DNA of 64,000 bases from Pseudomonas sp. R5-89-07 (GTDB lineage: Bacteria > Pseudomonadota > Gammaproteobacteria > Pseudomonadales > Pseudomonadaceae): positions 4,650,001-4,714,000 of the forward strand of contig NZ_CP027727.1 of NCBI RefSeq assembly GCF_003851685.1. The letters are read 5' to 3'. Shown piece after piece: positions 35,034-46,061 of this stretch. The translations under genes were made by a program, and so were the position numbers. The first letter of the stretch is position 1. Every line of letters begins with the position of its first letter. The notes under the pieces were generated by a model. That model was not told the DNA's origin. It ran no database searches and saw nothing but the letters and a program-made list of their open reading frames with translations.

Positions 35034-35396
35034 ATGGCCATCTTTGAACCCGGTCACTTGCATATCGAGCGGCACGCACTGAACAAAGACGATGTCAGCT
35101 ACGACCTGTGCCTGGACTATGAAGTCGTCACGGATAAAAGCGAAGGCAAAGGCATGCAGTTCACCCTGCATGGCAGCATCCAGGGCAAGGACATGAAGGA
35201 AACGTTCTTCCTGCCCAAGGACCAGGCTTACAACTTCGCCAGCAACGTGACCAAGATTGCCGAAAAGTACGGCATTCCCAAGACCCACAGCAGCCTCGGC
35301 TCGCAGCACAAGCATTACGACCTGATGTTCGAAGATGTGCGGCATCAGCTGGATATGAAATCCGGAGACCCGGTCAAGCCCGAACACCTGGGGTGA
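35034..35396 (+). CDS. DUF5064 family protein
   Basis: This 120-residue cytosolic protein (MAIFEPGHLHIERHALNKDD...) belongs to DUF5064, a family known to me almost only from Pseudomonas and without assigned function. It has no cysteines in a metal-like pattern, no signal peptide and no TM helix. It begins 18 nt after arcC with an AGAGGAG ribosome site, so it is likely the last gene of the arc operon here. An arginine-fermentation or stress-related role would be guesswork. Confidence 0.8.
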   Translation: MAIFEPGHLHIERHALNKDDVSYDLCLDYEVVTDKSEGKGMQFTLHGSIQGKDMKETFFLPKDQAYNFASNVTKIAEKYGIPKTHSSLGSQHKHYDLMFEDVRHQLDMKSGDPVKPEHLG

Positions 35397-35427
35397 TAAG
35401 GTTGCACTGACACAACACTGTTCAAAA

Positions 35428-35516
35428 TGTGGGAGGGGGCTTGCCCCCGATAGCGCTAGATCAGCCAACAAATCTTTAGCTGACACACCGCCATTGGGGG
35501 CAAGCCCCCTCCCACA
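35428..35516. repeat. REPIN, GTGGGAGGGGGCTTGCCCCC type
   Basis: Inverted REP pair (left copy TGTGGGAGGGGGCTTGCCCC, right copy GGGGCAAGCCCCCTCCCACA, spacer about 45 nt) between the DUF5064 gene and gcsR. Confidence 0.93.
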
Positions 35517-35580
35517 TTTTGATCTGCATCTGCTCCAAGGCATACTTGCCGCCTCTGCTCCTCAGAATTCTCAGCCACAC

Positions 35581-37089
35581 ATGCGTATCCACGTCAGCTT
35601 CATCGACCGCGTCGGCATCACCCAGGAAGTCCTGGCCCTGCTCGGTGGGCGCAATCTCAACCTGGATGCGGTGGAGATGGTGCCGCCCAACGTCTATATC
35701 GACGCGCCGACCTTGAGCGCCGAGGTGCTCGAAGAGCTGCGCGATGCGTTGTTCAGCGTGCAGGGCGTGCAGGCGGTGACCGTGGTCGACATCCTTCCCG
35801 GTCAACGCCGCCACCTGCAACTCGACGCCCTGCTGGCGGCCATGACCGACCCGGTGCTGGCCCTGGACAGCGCGGGCAAGATCCTGCTGGCCAACCCGGC
35901 GCTGATCGCGTTGTACGGCCGCGAACCCGCCGGGGAAAGCATTGCCGAACTGTTCAACGACCCGGGGTTGCTGGAAACCTTGCTGGAGCATGGCTTCCGC
36001 CTGCCGTTGCGCGAAATCAGCGTGAACGGCCAGACCCTGTTGCTGGACGCCACGCCGATTACCGATGCCGGCGCCCTGCTCACCCTCTACCAGCCCAACC
36101 GCATCGGCGAACAATTGTCGGCGCTGCACCATGACCATGCCGAAGGGTTCGACGCGCTGCTGGGCGAATCCCCGGTGATCCGCACCTTGAAGGCGCGGGC
36201 GCAACGCGTGGCCGCGCTGGATGCACCGCTGTTGATCCAGGGCGAGACGGGCACCGGCAAAGAGCTGGTGGCGCGTGCCTGTCATGCGATCAGCGCCCGC
36301 CACAGTGCGCCGTTTCTGGCCTTGAACTGTGCCGCGCTGCCGGAAAATCTCGCCGAAAGCGAGTTGTTCGGCTACGCGCCCGGTGCCTTTACCGGCGCCC
36401 AGCGCGGCGGCAAGCCAGGGCTGATGGAGCTGGCCAACCAAGGCACGGTGTTTCTCGATGAAATCGGCGAGATGTCACCCTACCTGCAGGCCAAGTTGCT
36501 GCGTTTTTTGAATGACGGCAGCTTTCGCCGGGTGGGCGGCGACCGCGAAGTGAAGGTCAATGTGCGCATCCTCAGCGCCACCCACCGCGACCTGGAAAAG
36601 ATGGTCAGCGAAGGCACTTTCCGCGAAGACCTGTTCTACCGCCTCAACGTACTCAACGTCGAAGTGCCGCCATTGCGCGAGCGCGGCCAGGACATCCTGC
36701 TGCTGGCCCGCTACTTCATGCAGCAGGCGTGCGCACAGATCCAGCGCCCGGTGTGCCGCCTGGCGCCGGGGACCTACCCGGCACTGCTGGGCAACCGCTG
36801 GCCGGGCAACGTGCGTCAACTGCAGAATGTGATCTTCCGCGCCGCCGCCATCTGCGAAAGCAGCCTGGTGGACATCGGCGACCTGGATATCGCCGGCACT
36901 TCCGTCGCTCGCCAGAGCGACGGCGAAGTCGACAGCCTGGAACAGGCAGTGGAAGACTTCGAGCGCAGCCTGCTGGAAACGCTCTATACCCGCTACCCCT
37001 CGACGCGCCAACTGGCCAGTCGCTTGCAGACCTCCCACACGGCCATTGCCCATCGCCTGCGCAAGTACGGCATACCCAACAAACCCTGA
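35581..37089 (+). CDS. gcsR: GcsR-like sigma54 activator of the glycine cleavage operon
   Basis: This 502-residue TyrR-like enhancer-binding protein has an N-terminal ACT domain (about 1-72, FIDRVGITQEVLALLGGRNL) and a PAS domain (about 78-145). The AAA+ domain has Walker A GETGTGKE (221-228) and the sigma54-contact loop GAFTGA (268-273). A TyrR-type HTH (about 460-500, STRQLASRLQTSHTAIAHRL) ends the protein. GcsR of P. aeruginosa activates gcvH2-gcvP2-glyA2-sdaA-gcvT2 in response to glycine. Here the same operon lies just downstream behind three GcsR-like sites and a sigma54 promoter. The ATG at 35581 starts the ACT domain; upstream in-frame sequence is REPIN. Confidence 0.93.
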   Translation: MRIHVSFIDRVGITQEVLALLGGRNLNLDAVEMVPPNVYIDAPTLSAEVLEELRDALFSVQGVQAVTVVDILPGQRRHLQLDALLAAMTDPVLALDSAGKILLANPALIALYGREPAGESIAELFNDPGLLETLLEHGFRLPLREISVNGQTLLLDATPITDAGALLTLYQPNRIGEQLSALHHDHAEGFDALLGESPVIRTLKARAQRVAALDAPLLIQGETGTGKELVARACHAISARHSAPFLALNCAALPENLAESELFGYAPGAFTGAQRGGKPGLMELANQGTVFLDEIGEMSPYLQAKLLRFLNDGSFRRVGGDREVKVNVRILSATHRDLEKMVSEGTFREDLFYRLNVLNVEVPPLRERGQDILLLARYFMQQACAQIQRPVCRLAPGTYPALLGNRWPGNVRQLQNVIFRAAAICESSLVDIGDLDIAGTSVARQSDGEVDSLEQAVEDFERSLLETLYTRYPSTRQLASRLQTSHTAIAHRLRKYGIPNKP

Positions 37090-37111
37090 TTCCAGTTGAA
37101 ATACACACCAA

Positions 37112-37200
37112 TGTGGGAGGGGGCTTGCCCCCGATAGCGGTGTATCAGTAGCAGGTGAGCTGACTGACAAACTGCTATCGGGGGCAAGCCCCCTCCCACA
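37112..37200. repeat. REPIN, GTGGGAGGGGGCTTGCCCCC type
   Basis: Inverted REP pair directly after gcsR and before the operators of the gcv operon, spacer about 44 nt. Confidence 0.93.
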
Positions 37201-37242
37201 TTTGGAATGCATTCCAGGTTTTGGTCTGAGAACGACATCCGC

Positions 37243-37360
37243 TGTACTGAAAGCGCTACAGTGGAACGATATCGCTACAACCCTGTTTTTTGCGCGCCAT
37301 GCAAGGCTTTGATCCACATAGGCTTTTTTTCGCAGGCTCCGCTGTAGCGAAATCGCTACA
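37243..37360 (+). promoter_or_regulatory. Three GcsR-like operator sites
   Basis: Three 18-bp elements of the form TGTAGCG-N4-CGCTACA: TGTACTGAAAGCGCTACA (37243-37260), TGGAACGATATCGCTACA (37262-37279) and TGTAGCGAAATCGCTACA (37343-37360). The third is a perfect inverted repeat around its 4-nt centre. They lie 65-200 bp upstream of the sigma54 promoter, the usual range for an enhancer-binding protein. GcsR in P. aeruginosa also uses three sites of this kind. Confidence 0.8.
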
Positions 37361-37424
37361 GCTTCAGCGCATAAGCTCAGAACCCATTTCATTAACTACT
37401 TGTTTTGTAACGACTTAATGACAT

Positions 37425-37440
37425 TGGCCGCAATATTGCT
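37425..37440 (+). promoter_or_regulatory. Sigma54 (RpoN) promoter of gcvHP-sdaA-gcvT
   Basis: TGGCCGC-AATA-TTGCT has the -24 GG and -12 GC dinucleotides at correct spacing and matches the RpoN consensus TGGCACG-N4-TTGCW closely. It is 59 nt before the gcvH start. Confidence 0.88.
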
Positions 37441-37499
37441 AAGCAACTCCCATCATTCCAATCCCGTCCACCAGGCGAATCTGGCCCTGAGGAGTTTCC

Positions 37500-37883
37500 A
37501 TGAGCGAGTTGCGTTTCACTGAAGATCACGAATGGCTGCGCGCCGAAGCCGATGGCAGCGTCACCGTGGGTATCACCGCTTTCGCGCAGAATGCGCTGGG
37601 TGACGTGGTTTTCGTGCAACTGCCCGAGTTGCAGGCCTACGACAAAGGCGCTGAAGCCTCCACCGTGGAATCGGTAAAAGCCGCCAGTGGCGTGTACATG
37701 CCCCTGGACGGTGAAGTCCTCGAAGTGAACGACAAACTCGACGCCAGCCCGGAGCTGGTCAACGAAGACCCGATGGGCGAAGGCTGGTTCTTCCGCTTCA
37801 AACCGGCTGATGCCGGGGCAGTCGCTAAACTGCTGGATCAGGATGCGTACGACCGCCTGATCAAAGCCAACGCCGAAGCCTGA
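37500..37883 (+). CDS. gcvH: Glycine cleavage system H protein
   Basis: This 127-residue lipoyl carrier protein shuttles the aminomethyl group between the P and T proteins and is re-oxidised by lipoamide dehydrogenase. The lipoylated residue is Lys60 in [13 protein letters not shown]. Length and N-terminus ([14 protein letters not shown]) are standard. A GAGGAG ribosome site precedes the ATG. It is the first gene of the sigma54-dependent catabolic gcv operon; gcvP follows at 10 nt. Confidence 0.97.
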   Translation: MSELRFTEDHEWLRAEADGSVTVGITAFAQNALGDVVFVQLPELQAYDKGAEASTVESVKAASGVYMPLDGEVLEVNDKLDASPELVNEDPMGEGWFFRFKPADAGAVAKLLDQDAYDRLIKANAEA

Positions 37884-37893
37884 GGAGCGTGTC

Positions 37894-40731
37894 ATGACCG
37901 TTAATCTGACCACCGCCAACGAATTCATCGCCCGCCACATCGGCCCGCGTGAGGAAGATGAGCAGCAGATGCTCGCCAGCCTGGGCTTTGATTCCCTCGA
38001 AGCCTTGAGCGCCAGCGTCATCCCGGAAAGCATCAAGGGCACCAGCGTGCTCGGCCTGGAAGACGGCCTGAGCGAAGCCGAGGCCCTGGCCAGGATCAAG
38101 GCCATCGCCAGCCAGAACCAACTGTTCAAGACCTATATCGGCCAGGGTTACTACAACTGCCATACGCCGTCGCCAATCTTGCGCAACCTCTTGGAAAACC
38201 CGGCCTGGTACACCGCCTACACCCCGTACCAGCCGGAGATTTCCCAGGGCCGCCTGGAAGCGCTGTTGAACTTCCAGACCCTGATCAGCGACCTCACCGG
38301 CCTGCCGATCGCCAACGCCTCCCTGCTCGACGAAGCCACCGCCGCCGCCGAAGCCATGACCTTCTGCAAGCGCCTGAGCAAGAACAAAGGCAGCCATGCA
38401 TTCTTCGCCTCGGTGCACAGCCACCCGCAAACCCTCGACGTACTGCGCACCCGTGCCGAGCCACTGGGCATCGACGTGGTGGTGGGCGATGAGCGCGAAC
38501 TGACCGACGTCAGCGCATTCTTCGGCGCCCTGCTGCAATACCCGGCCAGCAACGGCGATGTGTTCGATTATCGCGAGCTGACCGAACGCTTTCACGCAGC
38601 CAACGCGCTGGTCGCCGTCGCCGCCGACCTGCTGGCCCTGACGCTGCTGACCCCGCCGGGCGAGTTCGGCGCCGACGTGGCCATCGGCAGCGCGCAACGC
38701 TTCGGCGTGCCACTGGGCTTTGGCGGCCCGCACGCGGCGTACTTCTCCACCAAGGATGCGTTCAAGCGCGACATGCCAGGCCGTCTGGTCGGTGTCTCCG
38801 TAGACCGCTTCGGCAAGCCTGCCCTGCGCCTGGCCATGCAGACCCGCGAGCAACATATCCGTCGCGAGAAGGCCACCAGCAACATCTGCACCGCCCAAGT
38901 GCTGCTGGCCAACATCGCCAGCATGTACGCCGTGTACCACGGCCCCAAAGGCCTGACCCAGATCGCCCAGCGCATTCACCAGCTGACGGCGATCCTGGCC
39001 AAGGGCCTCACCGCCCTGGGCTTGAAGGTCGAACAGGCACACTTCTTCGACACCCTTACACTCAACACCGGCGCCAACACCGCCACCCTGCACGACAAGG
39101 CCCGTGCCCAGCGCATCAACCTGCGCGTGGTGGATGCCGAGCGTGTCGGCCTGTCGGTCGACGAAACCACCACCCAGGCTGATATCCAGGCCTTGTGGGC
39201 CATCTTCGCCGACGGCAAGGCGCTGCCAGCCTTCGCCGCGACCGACAGCACCCTGCCGGCCGCCCTGCTGCGCCAGTCGCCGATCCTCAGTCACCCGGTG
39301 TTCAACCGCTACCACTCGGAAACCGAGCTGATGCGCTACCTGCGCAAGCTGGCCGACAAGGACCTGGCGCTGGACCGCACCATGATCCCGCTGGGCTCGT
39401 GCACCATGAAGCTCAACGCCGCCAGCGAAATGATCCCGGTGACCTGGGCCGAGTTCGGTGCCCTGCACCCCTTCGCCCCGGCCGAACAGAGCGCCGGCTA
39501 CCTGCAACTGACTTCGGACCTGGAAGCCATGCTCTGCGCGGCCACCGGCTACGACGCGATCTCGCTGCAGCCGAACGCCGGTTCCCAGGGTGAATACGCC
39601 GGCCTGCTGGCCATCCGCGCCTATCACCAGAGCCGTGGCGAAGCGCGTCGCGACATCTGCCTGATCCCGTCGTCGGCCCACGGCACCAACCCGGCGACCG
39701 CCAACATGGCCGGCATGCGCGTGGTGGTCACCGCCTGCGACGCACGGGGCAACGTCGACATCGACGACCTGCGCGCCAAGGCCGTCGAGCACCGCGAGCA
39801 CCTGGCCGCGCTGATGATCACCTACCCGTCCACCCATGGTGTGTTCGAGGAAGGCATCCGCGAAATCTGCGCGATCATCCACGACAACGGCGGCCAGGTG
39901 TACATCGACGGCGCCAACATGAACGCAATGGTCGGCCTCTGCGCGCCGGGCAAGTTCGGCGGCGATGTATCCCACCTGAACCTGCACAAGACCTTCTGCA
40001 TCCCCCACGGCGGTGGCGGCCCGGGCGTTGGCCCGATTGGCGTCAAGTCCCACCTCACCCCATTCCTGCCGGGCCATGCGGCCATGGAACGCAAGGAAGG
40101 CGCGGTGTGCGCCGCGCCGTTCGGCAGCGCAAGCATCCTGCCGATCACCTGGATGTACATCAGCATGATGGGCGGCGCCGGCCTCAAGCGCGCCTCGCAG
40201 CTGGCCATCCTGAATGCCAACTACATTTCCCGTCGCCTGGAAGAGCACTACCCCGTGCTGTACACCGGCAGCAACGGCCTGGTGGCGCACGAGTGCATCC
40301 TCGACCTGCGCCCGTTGAAAGACAGCAGCGGCATCAGCGTGGACGACGTGGCCAAGCGCCTGATCGACTTCGGCTTCCATGCGCCGACCATGTCGTTCCC
40401 AGTGGCCGGCACCTTGATGATCGAGCCGACCGAAAGTGAATCCAAGGAAGAACTGGACCGCTTCTGCGACGCCATGATCGCCATTCGCGAAGAAATTCGT
40501 GCGGTGGAAAACGGCACGCTGGACAAGGACGACAACCCCCTCAAGAACGCCCCGCATACCGCTGCGGAACTGGTGGGCGAATGGAGCCACCTATACAGCC
40601 GCGAGCAGGCGGTGTACCCGGTTGCTTCGCTGATCGAAGGCAAGTACTGGCCGCCGGTTGGCCGGGTCGACAACGTGTTTGGCGATCGCAACCTGGTGTG
40701 TGCGTGCCCGTCGATCGAAAGCTACGCGTAA
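37894..40731 (+). CDS. gcvP: Glycine dehydrogenase (decarboxylating), P protein
   Basis: This 945-residue PLP enzyme decarboxylates glycine and loads the aminomethyl group on lipoyl-GcvH. It has the duplicated GDC-P architecture in one chain, as in other proteobacteria. The PLP lysine is Lys699 in [34 protein letters not shown] at the start and [13 protein letters not shown] in the centre are typical. A TGAGGAG ribosome site overlaps the end of gcvH. In P. aeruginosa glyA2 follows; here a REPIN occupies the junction with sdaA instead. Confidence 0.97.
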   Translation: MTVNLTTANEFIARHIGPREEDEQQMLASLGFDSLEALSASVIPESIKGTSVLGLEDGLSEAEALARIKAIASQNQLFKTYIGQGYYNCHTPSPILRNLLENPAWYTAYTPYQPEISQGRLEALLNFQTLISDLTGLPIANASLLDEATAAAEAMTFCKRLSKNKGSHAFFASVHSHPQTLDVLRTRAEPLGIDVVVGDERELTDVSAFFGALLQYPASNGDVFDYRELTERFHAANALVAVAADLLALTLLTPPGEFGADVAIGSAQRFGVPLGFGGPHAAYFSTKDAFKRDMPGRLVGVSVDRFGKPALRLAMQTREQHIRREKATSNICTAQVLLANIASMYAVYHGPKGLTQIAQRIHQLTAILAKGLTALGLKVEQAHFFDTLTLNTGANTATLHDKARAQRINLRVVDAERVGLSVDETTTQADIQALWAIFADGKALPAFAATDSTLPAALLRQSPILSHPVFNRYHSETELMRYLRKLADKDLALDRTMIPLGSCTMKLNAASEMIPVTWAEFGALHPFAPAEQSAGYLQLTSDLEAMLCAATGYDAISLQPNAGSQGEYAGLLAIRAYHQSRGEARRDICLIPSSAHGTNPATANMAGMRVVVTACDARGNVDIDDLRAKAVEHREHLAALMITYPSTHGVFEEGIREICAIIHDNGGQVYIDGANMNAMVGLCAPGKFGGDVSHLNLHKTFCIPHGGGGPGVGPIGVKSHLTPFLPGHAAMERKEGAVCAAPFGSASILPITWMYISMMGGAGLKRASQLAILNANYISRRLEEHYPVLYTGSNGLVAHECILDLRPLKDSSGISVDDVAKRLIDFGFHAPTMSFPVAGTLMIEPTESESKEELDRFCDAMIAIREEIRAVENGTLDKDDNPLKNAPHTAAELVGEWSHLYSREQAVYPVASLIEGKYWPPVGRVDNVFGDRNLVCACPSIESYA

Positions 40732-40756
40732 CCTGACTGGCTGAACGAGGTCAAGA

Positions 40757-40846
40757 TGTGGGAGGGGGCATGCCCCCGATAGCTGAGCATCAGTTGATAA
40801 ATCTGGTGGCTGACACACCGCCATCGGGGGCAAGCCCCCTCCCACA
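40757..40846. repeat. REPIN, GTGGGAGGGGGCTTGCCCCC type, between gcvP and sdaA
   Basis: Inverted REP pair with one change in the left copy (GGGGGCATGCCCCC). It fills most of the 162-bp gap where glyA2 stands in P. aeruginosa. Confidence 0.92.
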
Positions 40847-40893
40847 GTTGACCGCGCCTGACCTCAGGAATAATAAGAAACCGGAGAACAACC

Positions 40894-42270
<1,377 letters not shown>

Positions 42271-42309
42271 CGCCTAACCGCGCGCCAGCACGTTTTTCAG
42301 GAGCTGAAC

Positions 42310-43434
42310 ATGTCCACCGAAACCCTGTTGAAAACTCCATTGCACGCCTTGCACCTCGAACTGGGCGCGCGCATGGTGCCCTTCGCCGGCTACGACATGC
42401 CGGTGCAATACCCGCTGGGCGTGATGAAAGAACACCTGCACACCCGTGAACAGGCCGGGTTGTTCGATGTGTCGCACATGGGCCAGATCCGCCTGACCGG
42501 CGCCAATGCCGCCAAGGCCCTGGAAACCCTGGTACCGGTCGACATCATTGACCTGCCGGTGGGCATGCAGCGCTACGCGATGTTCACCAATGACCAGGGC
42601 GGCATTCTCGACGACCTGATGGTGGCCAACCTGGGCAATGACGAACTGTTTCTGGTGGTCAATGCCGCCTGCAAGGACCAGGACCTGGCCCATCTGCGCG
42701 CGCACATTGGCGAGCAGTGCAGCATCGAGCCGCTGTTCGAAGAACGCGCGCTGCTGGCCCTGCAAGGCCCGGCGGCGGTGAAGGTGTTGGCGCGCCTGGC
42801 ACCCGAAGTCACCAAAATGACCTTCATGCAGTTTGCCTCCCTGCGCCTGCTGGGTGTGGACTGCTACGTCAGCCGCTCCGGCTACACCGGTGAAGACGGT
42901 TTCGAAATCTCCGTACCGGCTGAGAATGCCGAAAGCCTGGCCCGCAGCCTGCTGGCCGAGACCGAAGTGCAGGCGATCGGCCTGGGCGCGCGCGACTCCC
43001 TGCGCCTGGAAGCCGGTCTGTGCCTGTACGGCCATGACATGAACACCGACACCACGCCGATTGAGGCCAGCCTGTTGTGGGCGATCTCCAAGGCCCGCCG
43101 TGCCGATGGCGCGCGAGCCGGCGGCTTCCCGGGCGCCGACCGGATCTTCACCCAGCAGCAAGCCGGTGTGAGCCGCAAGCGCGTTGGCCTGCTGCCGCAG
43201 GAACGCACCCCGGTGCGCGAAGGCGCGGAAATTGTCGATGAACACGGTACGGTCATCGGCAGCGTGTGCAGCGGAGGCTTTGGCCCAACCCTGGGCGGCC
43301 CGCTGGCGATGGGTTATCTGGACAGCGCGTTTGTCGCACTGGATACCGAGGTTTCAGCGTTGGTGCGTGGGAGAAAGGTGCCATTACGTGTAAGTAAAAT
43401 GCCATTCGTGCCGCAACGTTACTTCCGCGGTTGA
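42310..43434 (+). CDS. gcvT: Glycine cleavage system T protein (aminomethyltransferase)
   Basis: This 374-residue tetrahydrofolate-dependent aminomethyltransferase releases ammonia and makes 5,10-methylene-THF from aminomethyl-GcvH. Conserved parts include LHALHLELGARMVPFAGYDM, LFDVSHMGQIRLTG, SRSGYTGEDGFEISV and a C-terminal barrel (YLDSAFVALDTEVSALVRGR). An AGGAG ribosome site precedes the ATG, 39 nt after sdaA. It is the last gene of the operon; no T-run terminator follows, but strong inverted repeats lie 24 nt and further downstream. Confidence 0.96.
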   Translation: MSTETLLKTPLHALHLELGARMVPFAGYDMPVQYPLGVMKEHLHTREQAGLFDVSHMGQIRLTGANAAKALETLVPVDIIDLPVGMQRYAMFTNDQGGILDDLMVANLGNDELFLVVNAACKDQDLAHLRAHIGEQCSIEPLFEERALLALQGPAAVKVLARLAPEVTKMTFMQFASLRLLGVDCYVSRSGYTGEDGFEISVPAENAESLARSLLAETEVQAIGLGARDSLRLEAGLCLYGHDMNTDTTPIEASLLWAISKARRADGARAGGFPGADRIFTQQQAGVSRKRVGLLPQERTPVREGAEIVDEHGTVIGSVCSGGFGPTLGGPLAMGYLDSAFVALDTEVSALVRGRKVPLRVSKMPFVPQRYFRG

Positions 43435-43457
43435 TTGGCTGTTTCTATAAGCAACGA

Positions 43458-43491
43458 GGTTGCGTTACGTGCACTAAACTGTAACGCAACC
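43458..43491. other. Perfect 11-bp hairpin after gcvT
   Basis: GGTTGCGTTAC, a 12-nt loop, GTAACGCAACC. It has no T-run. It may end the gcv transcript or belong to the regulatory region of the cold-shock gene. Confidence 0.55.
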
Positions 43492-43512
43492 GCCATATAA
43501 CAGTGCACGATT

Positions 43513-43561
43513 GATAGTCATTGTTATAGAGAATCCCCTATAACAAGTGACCGAGACTATC
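43513..43561. other. Nested inverted repeats upstream of the cold-shock gene
   Basis: The outer arms GATAGTC / GACTATC enclose the inner arms TTGTTATAG / CTATAACAA, whose loop is 8 nt. The nesting gives a long possible stem in the 393-bp gap between gcvT and the cold-shock gene. The following stretch to 43827 is the probable long 5' leader of the csp mRNA; no gene is seen in it. Confidence 0.5.
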
Positions 43562-43827
43562 GAATAAGACAGCTCGACTTTATTCAACAAAGTGTCATCA
43601 AACCAAGCAAAATCGGTCTTTTTTGCAGGGCTTGTTTTTTTCATATTAGTTGGCGTAGAGTTTGCCCACTGTGTTTGCATGGGTCGCTTGGAACCTGGAC
43701 CTGGGCAGTAGCTGAAGTAGTTACGCTACAACCCGTTCGACGTCTCTTACTTTCCTGCAACCCAGCCCAGTACTCTTTCATGTGAAAGGGGCTGTCATCA
43801 ATTTTTAGCGTCAAAGGAAAGAAGAAA

Positions 43828-44040
43828 ATGGCTGATCGTCAGAGCGGTACCGTCAAGTGGTTCAACGACGAGAAAGGGTTTGGTTTTATCACGCCAGAAA
43901 GCGGCCCGGATCTGTTCGTGCATTTCCGCGCTATTCAGGGCAACGGCTTCAAGAGCCTCAAAGAAGGCCAGAAAGTGACCTTCGTTGCTGTGCAGGGCCA
44001 GAAAGGCATGCAGGCTGACGAAGTACACGCAGAAGGCTGA
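43828..44040 (+). CDS. Cold-shock domain protein (CspA family)
   Basis: This 70-residue single-domain nucleic-acid chaperone has RNP1 (KGFGFI, about residues 16-21) and RNP2 (LFVHF, about 29-33) both intact. It begins [20 protein letters not shown]. Members melt RNA secondary structure in the cold or in growth transitions; which type (cold-induced or constitutive) cannot be told. The long upstream region with inverted repeats is in line with mRNA-level control. A strong terminator follows directly, so it is monocistronic. Confidence 0.95.
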   Translation: MADRQSGTVKWFNDEKGFGFITPESGPDLFVHFRAIQGNGFKSLKEGQKVTFVAVQGQKGMQADEVHAEG

Positions 44041-44053
44041 CCCTTACTGCGAC

Positions 44054-44087
44054 AAAAAGCCCCTGATATGACATCAGGGGCTTTTTT
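44054..44087 (+). terminator. Rho-independent terminator of the cold-shock gene
   Basis: AAGCCCCTGAT / ATCAGGGGCTT hairpin with T-run on the right and A-run on the left, so it may work in both directions. Confidence 0.93.
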
Positions 44088-44134
44088 ATGCCCGCGATTC
44101 CGTAAACTGCACTCTTTGTCCAGAGAGCCCTGCC

Positions 44135-44623
44135 ATGCCCAAACCCCTGCTGAGCCCTCAAGGCGAATTTCCTGCCGTTGGCCTGGGTCGTCGCCTGGCA
44201 GCGATGTTCTATGACTTCCTCTTATGCACCGCGCTGCTGATCGTCACCGCGTTTATCTACAAGCTGGTCTGGATTGCCTTCGTCGGCGAAGCGAAGATGC
44301 GCACGCTCACCGAATCCGGCGCACTGGACGGTGACCCACTGCTGTCGACCCTCCTGGTGTTCGTGCTGTTCGGCTTCTTCGCCAAATTCTGGACCCATTC
44401 CGGGCAGACCCTGGGCATGCAGGTGTGGGGCGTACGCGTGCAGAACGCCGATGGCTCGCGTATCAGCCTGTGGCAGGCGCTGTTGCGCTTTGTGGTGTCG
44501 ATCGCGTCGTGGCTATGCATGGGGCTGGGGTTTGTCTGGTCGCTGTTCGATAAGCAGAAGCGCAGCTGGCATGACATTTATTCAGACACGCAGTTGGTGC
44601 GGATCCCCAAGCAAAAGAAGTAA
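44135..44623 (+). CDS. RDD family membrane protein
   Basis: This 162-residue inner-membrane protein has three predicted helices (about 25-45, 68-85, 118-140). It contains the RDD-type sequence GLGRRLAAMFYDFLLCTALL near the N-terminus, HSGQTLGMQVWGVRVQNADG and RSWHDIYSDTQLVRIP. RDD proteins are small membrane proteins of largely unknown role, some acting as Na+/H+ antiporters. It has no partner in the same direction; a REPIN separates it from convergent nadA. Confidence 0.85.
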   Translation: MPKPLLSPQGEFPAVGLGRRLAAMFYDFLLCTALLIVTAFIYKLVWIAFVGEAKMRTLTESGALDGDPLLSTLLVFVLFGFFAKFWTHSGQTLGMQVWGVRVQNADGSRISLWQALLRFVVSIASWLCMGLGFVWSLFDKQKRSWHDIYSDTQLVRIPKQKK

Positions 44624-44647
44624 CCATCTGCCAAGTGAAGATCAAAA

Positions 44648-44737
44648 TGTGGGAGGGGGCTTGCCCCCGATGGCGGTGTGACAGTCACCCGATATCTTGA
44701 CTGATCCACCGCTATCGGGGGCAAGCCCCCTCCCACC
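44648..44737. repeat. REPIN, GTGGGAGGGGGCTTGCCCCC type (last in window)
   Basis: Inverted REP pair between the convergent RDD and nadA genes. No further REP copy was seen from here to 64000. Confidence 0.92.
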
Positions 44738-44757
44738 TTTACCCAGTTGACCTCAAG

Positions 44758-45816
44758 TCAGGCGTTGCCGGCGAGCTTGAGGCGCGCCGCCTGGGTGAAG
44801 TCCAACATGCGCTTGAGCGGGCGTACCGCATGGGGTATCACAGACGGCTCGACGAAGATCTCGTTGCTACCTTCGCGCAAGCATTGCAACGTGCGCTCCA
44901 GGGTATTCATCGCCATCCACGGGCAATGCGCGCAACTACGGCACGCGGCGCCGTTGCCTGCAGTCGGCGCTTCGATAAACACCTTATCCGGGCACAGCTG
45001 CTGCATCTTGTAGAAGATGCCACGGTCGGTGGCGACGATGAAGGTCTTGTTCGGCAAGCGCTGCGCCGCGGCAATCAGCTGGCTGGTGGAGCCTACGGCG
45101 TCTGCCAGTTCGATCACCGAAGTCGGCGATTCCGGGTGCACCAGGATCGCCGCGTCCGGGTACAGCGCCTTCATGTCTTCCAACTGCTTGGATTTGAACT
45201 CTTCGTGGACGATGCAGGCACCGTCCCACAGCAGCATGTCGGCACCGGTCTGGCGCTGGATGTAGGTGCCCAGGTGCTTGTCGGGGCCCCAGATAATCGT
45301 CTCGCCGTTATCCATCAGGCTTTCGACGATCTCCAGTGCGCAACTGGACGTCACCACCCAATCGGCACGGGCTTTGACCGCCGCCGAGGTGTTGGCGTAG
45401 ACCACCACCGTGCGCTCGGGGTGTTGATCGCAGAACGCGGAAAATTCATCCACCGGGCAGCCCAGGTCCAGGGAGCAGGTGGCTTCCAGGGTCGGCATCA
45501 GGATACGTTTTTCAGGGGTCAGAATTTTCGCGGTTTCGCCCATGAACCGCACCCCCGCCACCAGCACGGTCTTGGCTGGGTGGGCAGCGCCGAAGCGCGC
45601 CATTTCCAGGGAATCGGAAACACAGCCGCCGGTTTCTTCGGCCAGGGCCTGAATCACCGGGTCGCAATAAAAGTGGGCAACCAACACCGCGTCCTGCGCT
45701 TTGAGCTCGGCGGCGATGGCGGCGCGCAAGCTCGCTTCCTCATCGGCACTCAGGGCCTTGGGCTGCTTGGCGTCGAGGTGGGCTTGAACCAGTAGGCGTT
45801 CGGAGATATGCGTCAT
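44758..45816 (-). CDS. nadA: Quinolinate synthase
   Basis: This 352-residue 4Fe-4S enzyme condenses iminoaspartate with dihydroxyacetone phosphate to quinolinate, in NAD biosynthesis. The three cluster cysteines are recognisable in [22 protein letters not shown] and [14 protein letters not shown]. The repeated NadA fold blocks are present ([31 protein letters not shown]). The ATG at 45816 gives [13 protein letters not shown]; upstream in-frame residues are poor. It is a single gene. Confidence 0.96.
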   Translation of the reverse strand: MTHISERLLVQAHLDAKQPKALSADEEASLRAAIAAELKAQDAVLVAHFYCDPVIQALAEETGGCVSDSLEMARFGAAHPAKTVLVAGVRFMGETAKILTPEKRILMPTLEATCSLDLGCPVDEFSAFCDQHPERTVVVYANTSAAVKARADWVVTSSCALEIVESLMDNGETIIWGPDKHLGTYIQRQTGADMLLWDGACIVHEEFKSKQLEDMKALYPDAAILVHPESPTSVIELADAVGSTSQLIAAAQRLPNKTFIVATDRGIFYKMQQLCPDKVFIEAPTAGNGAACRSCAHCPWMAMNTLERTLQCLREGSNEIFVEPSVIPHAVRPLKRMLDFTQAARLKLAGNA

Positions 45817-46024
45817 GTTCGCAAGACCTGCAGGCGCAGTAGCGCGAAAATCGAGTGTACCACCGGCTCTGGAGCCCTTCGGGCGCCGCCGGACGAAGTG
45901 TGTGTATTCATCAAGCACGGGTAAAGATGAGGCTGCGCAAGGCTACAGAATATCGAATGGATTCAAAAGCACTAATCTGGCAGTGCAAGGGCATTTTGCG
46001 GGGCTGACGGCGGGAGTCGTGCCC

Positions 46025-46046
46025 CGCGAATACAGCGGTATTCGCG
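46025..46046. other. Hairpin near the 3' end of the SRPBCC gene
   Basis: CGCGAATAC-AGCG-GTATTCGCG, a perfect 9-bp stem 16 nt past the stop of the minus-strand SRPBCC gene, without a T-run. The rest of 45817-46061 is the nadA upstream region, with no gene seen. Confidence 0.4.
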
Positions 46047-46061
46047 AGGTGGTGCAAGTGG

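Noticed and set aside
37861..40590. 909-codon minus-strand frame opposite gcvP
   Set aside because: gcvP is a certain gene. The antisense frame has low-complexity Gly/Val/Gln/His content typical of the complement of GC-rich codon usage.
43474..43680. 68-codon minus-strand frame upstream of the cold-shock gene
   Set aside because: It covers the strong inverted repeats and has no good ribosome site or family-like sequence.
46025..46046. Hairpin as a rho-independent terminator of the SRPBCC gene
   Set aside because: Perfect stem but no T-run on either strand; listed only as a structural element.
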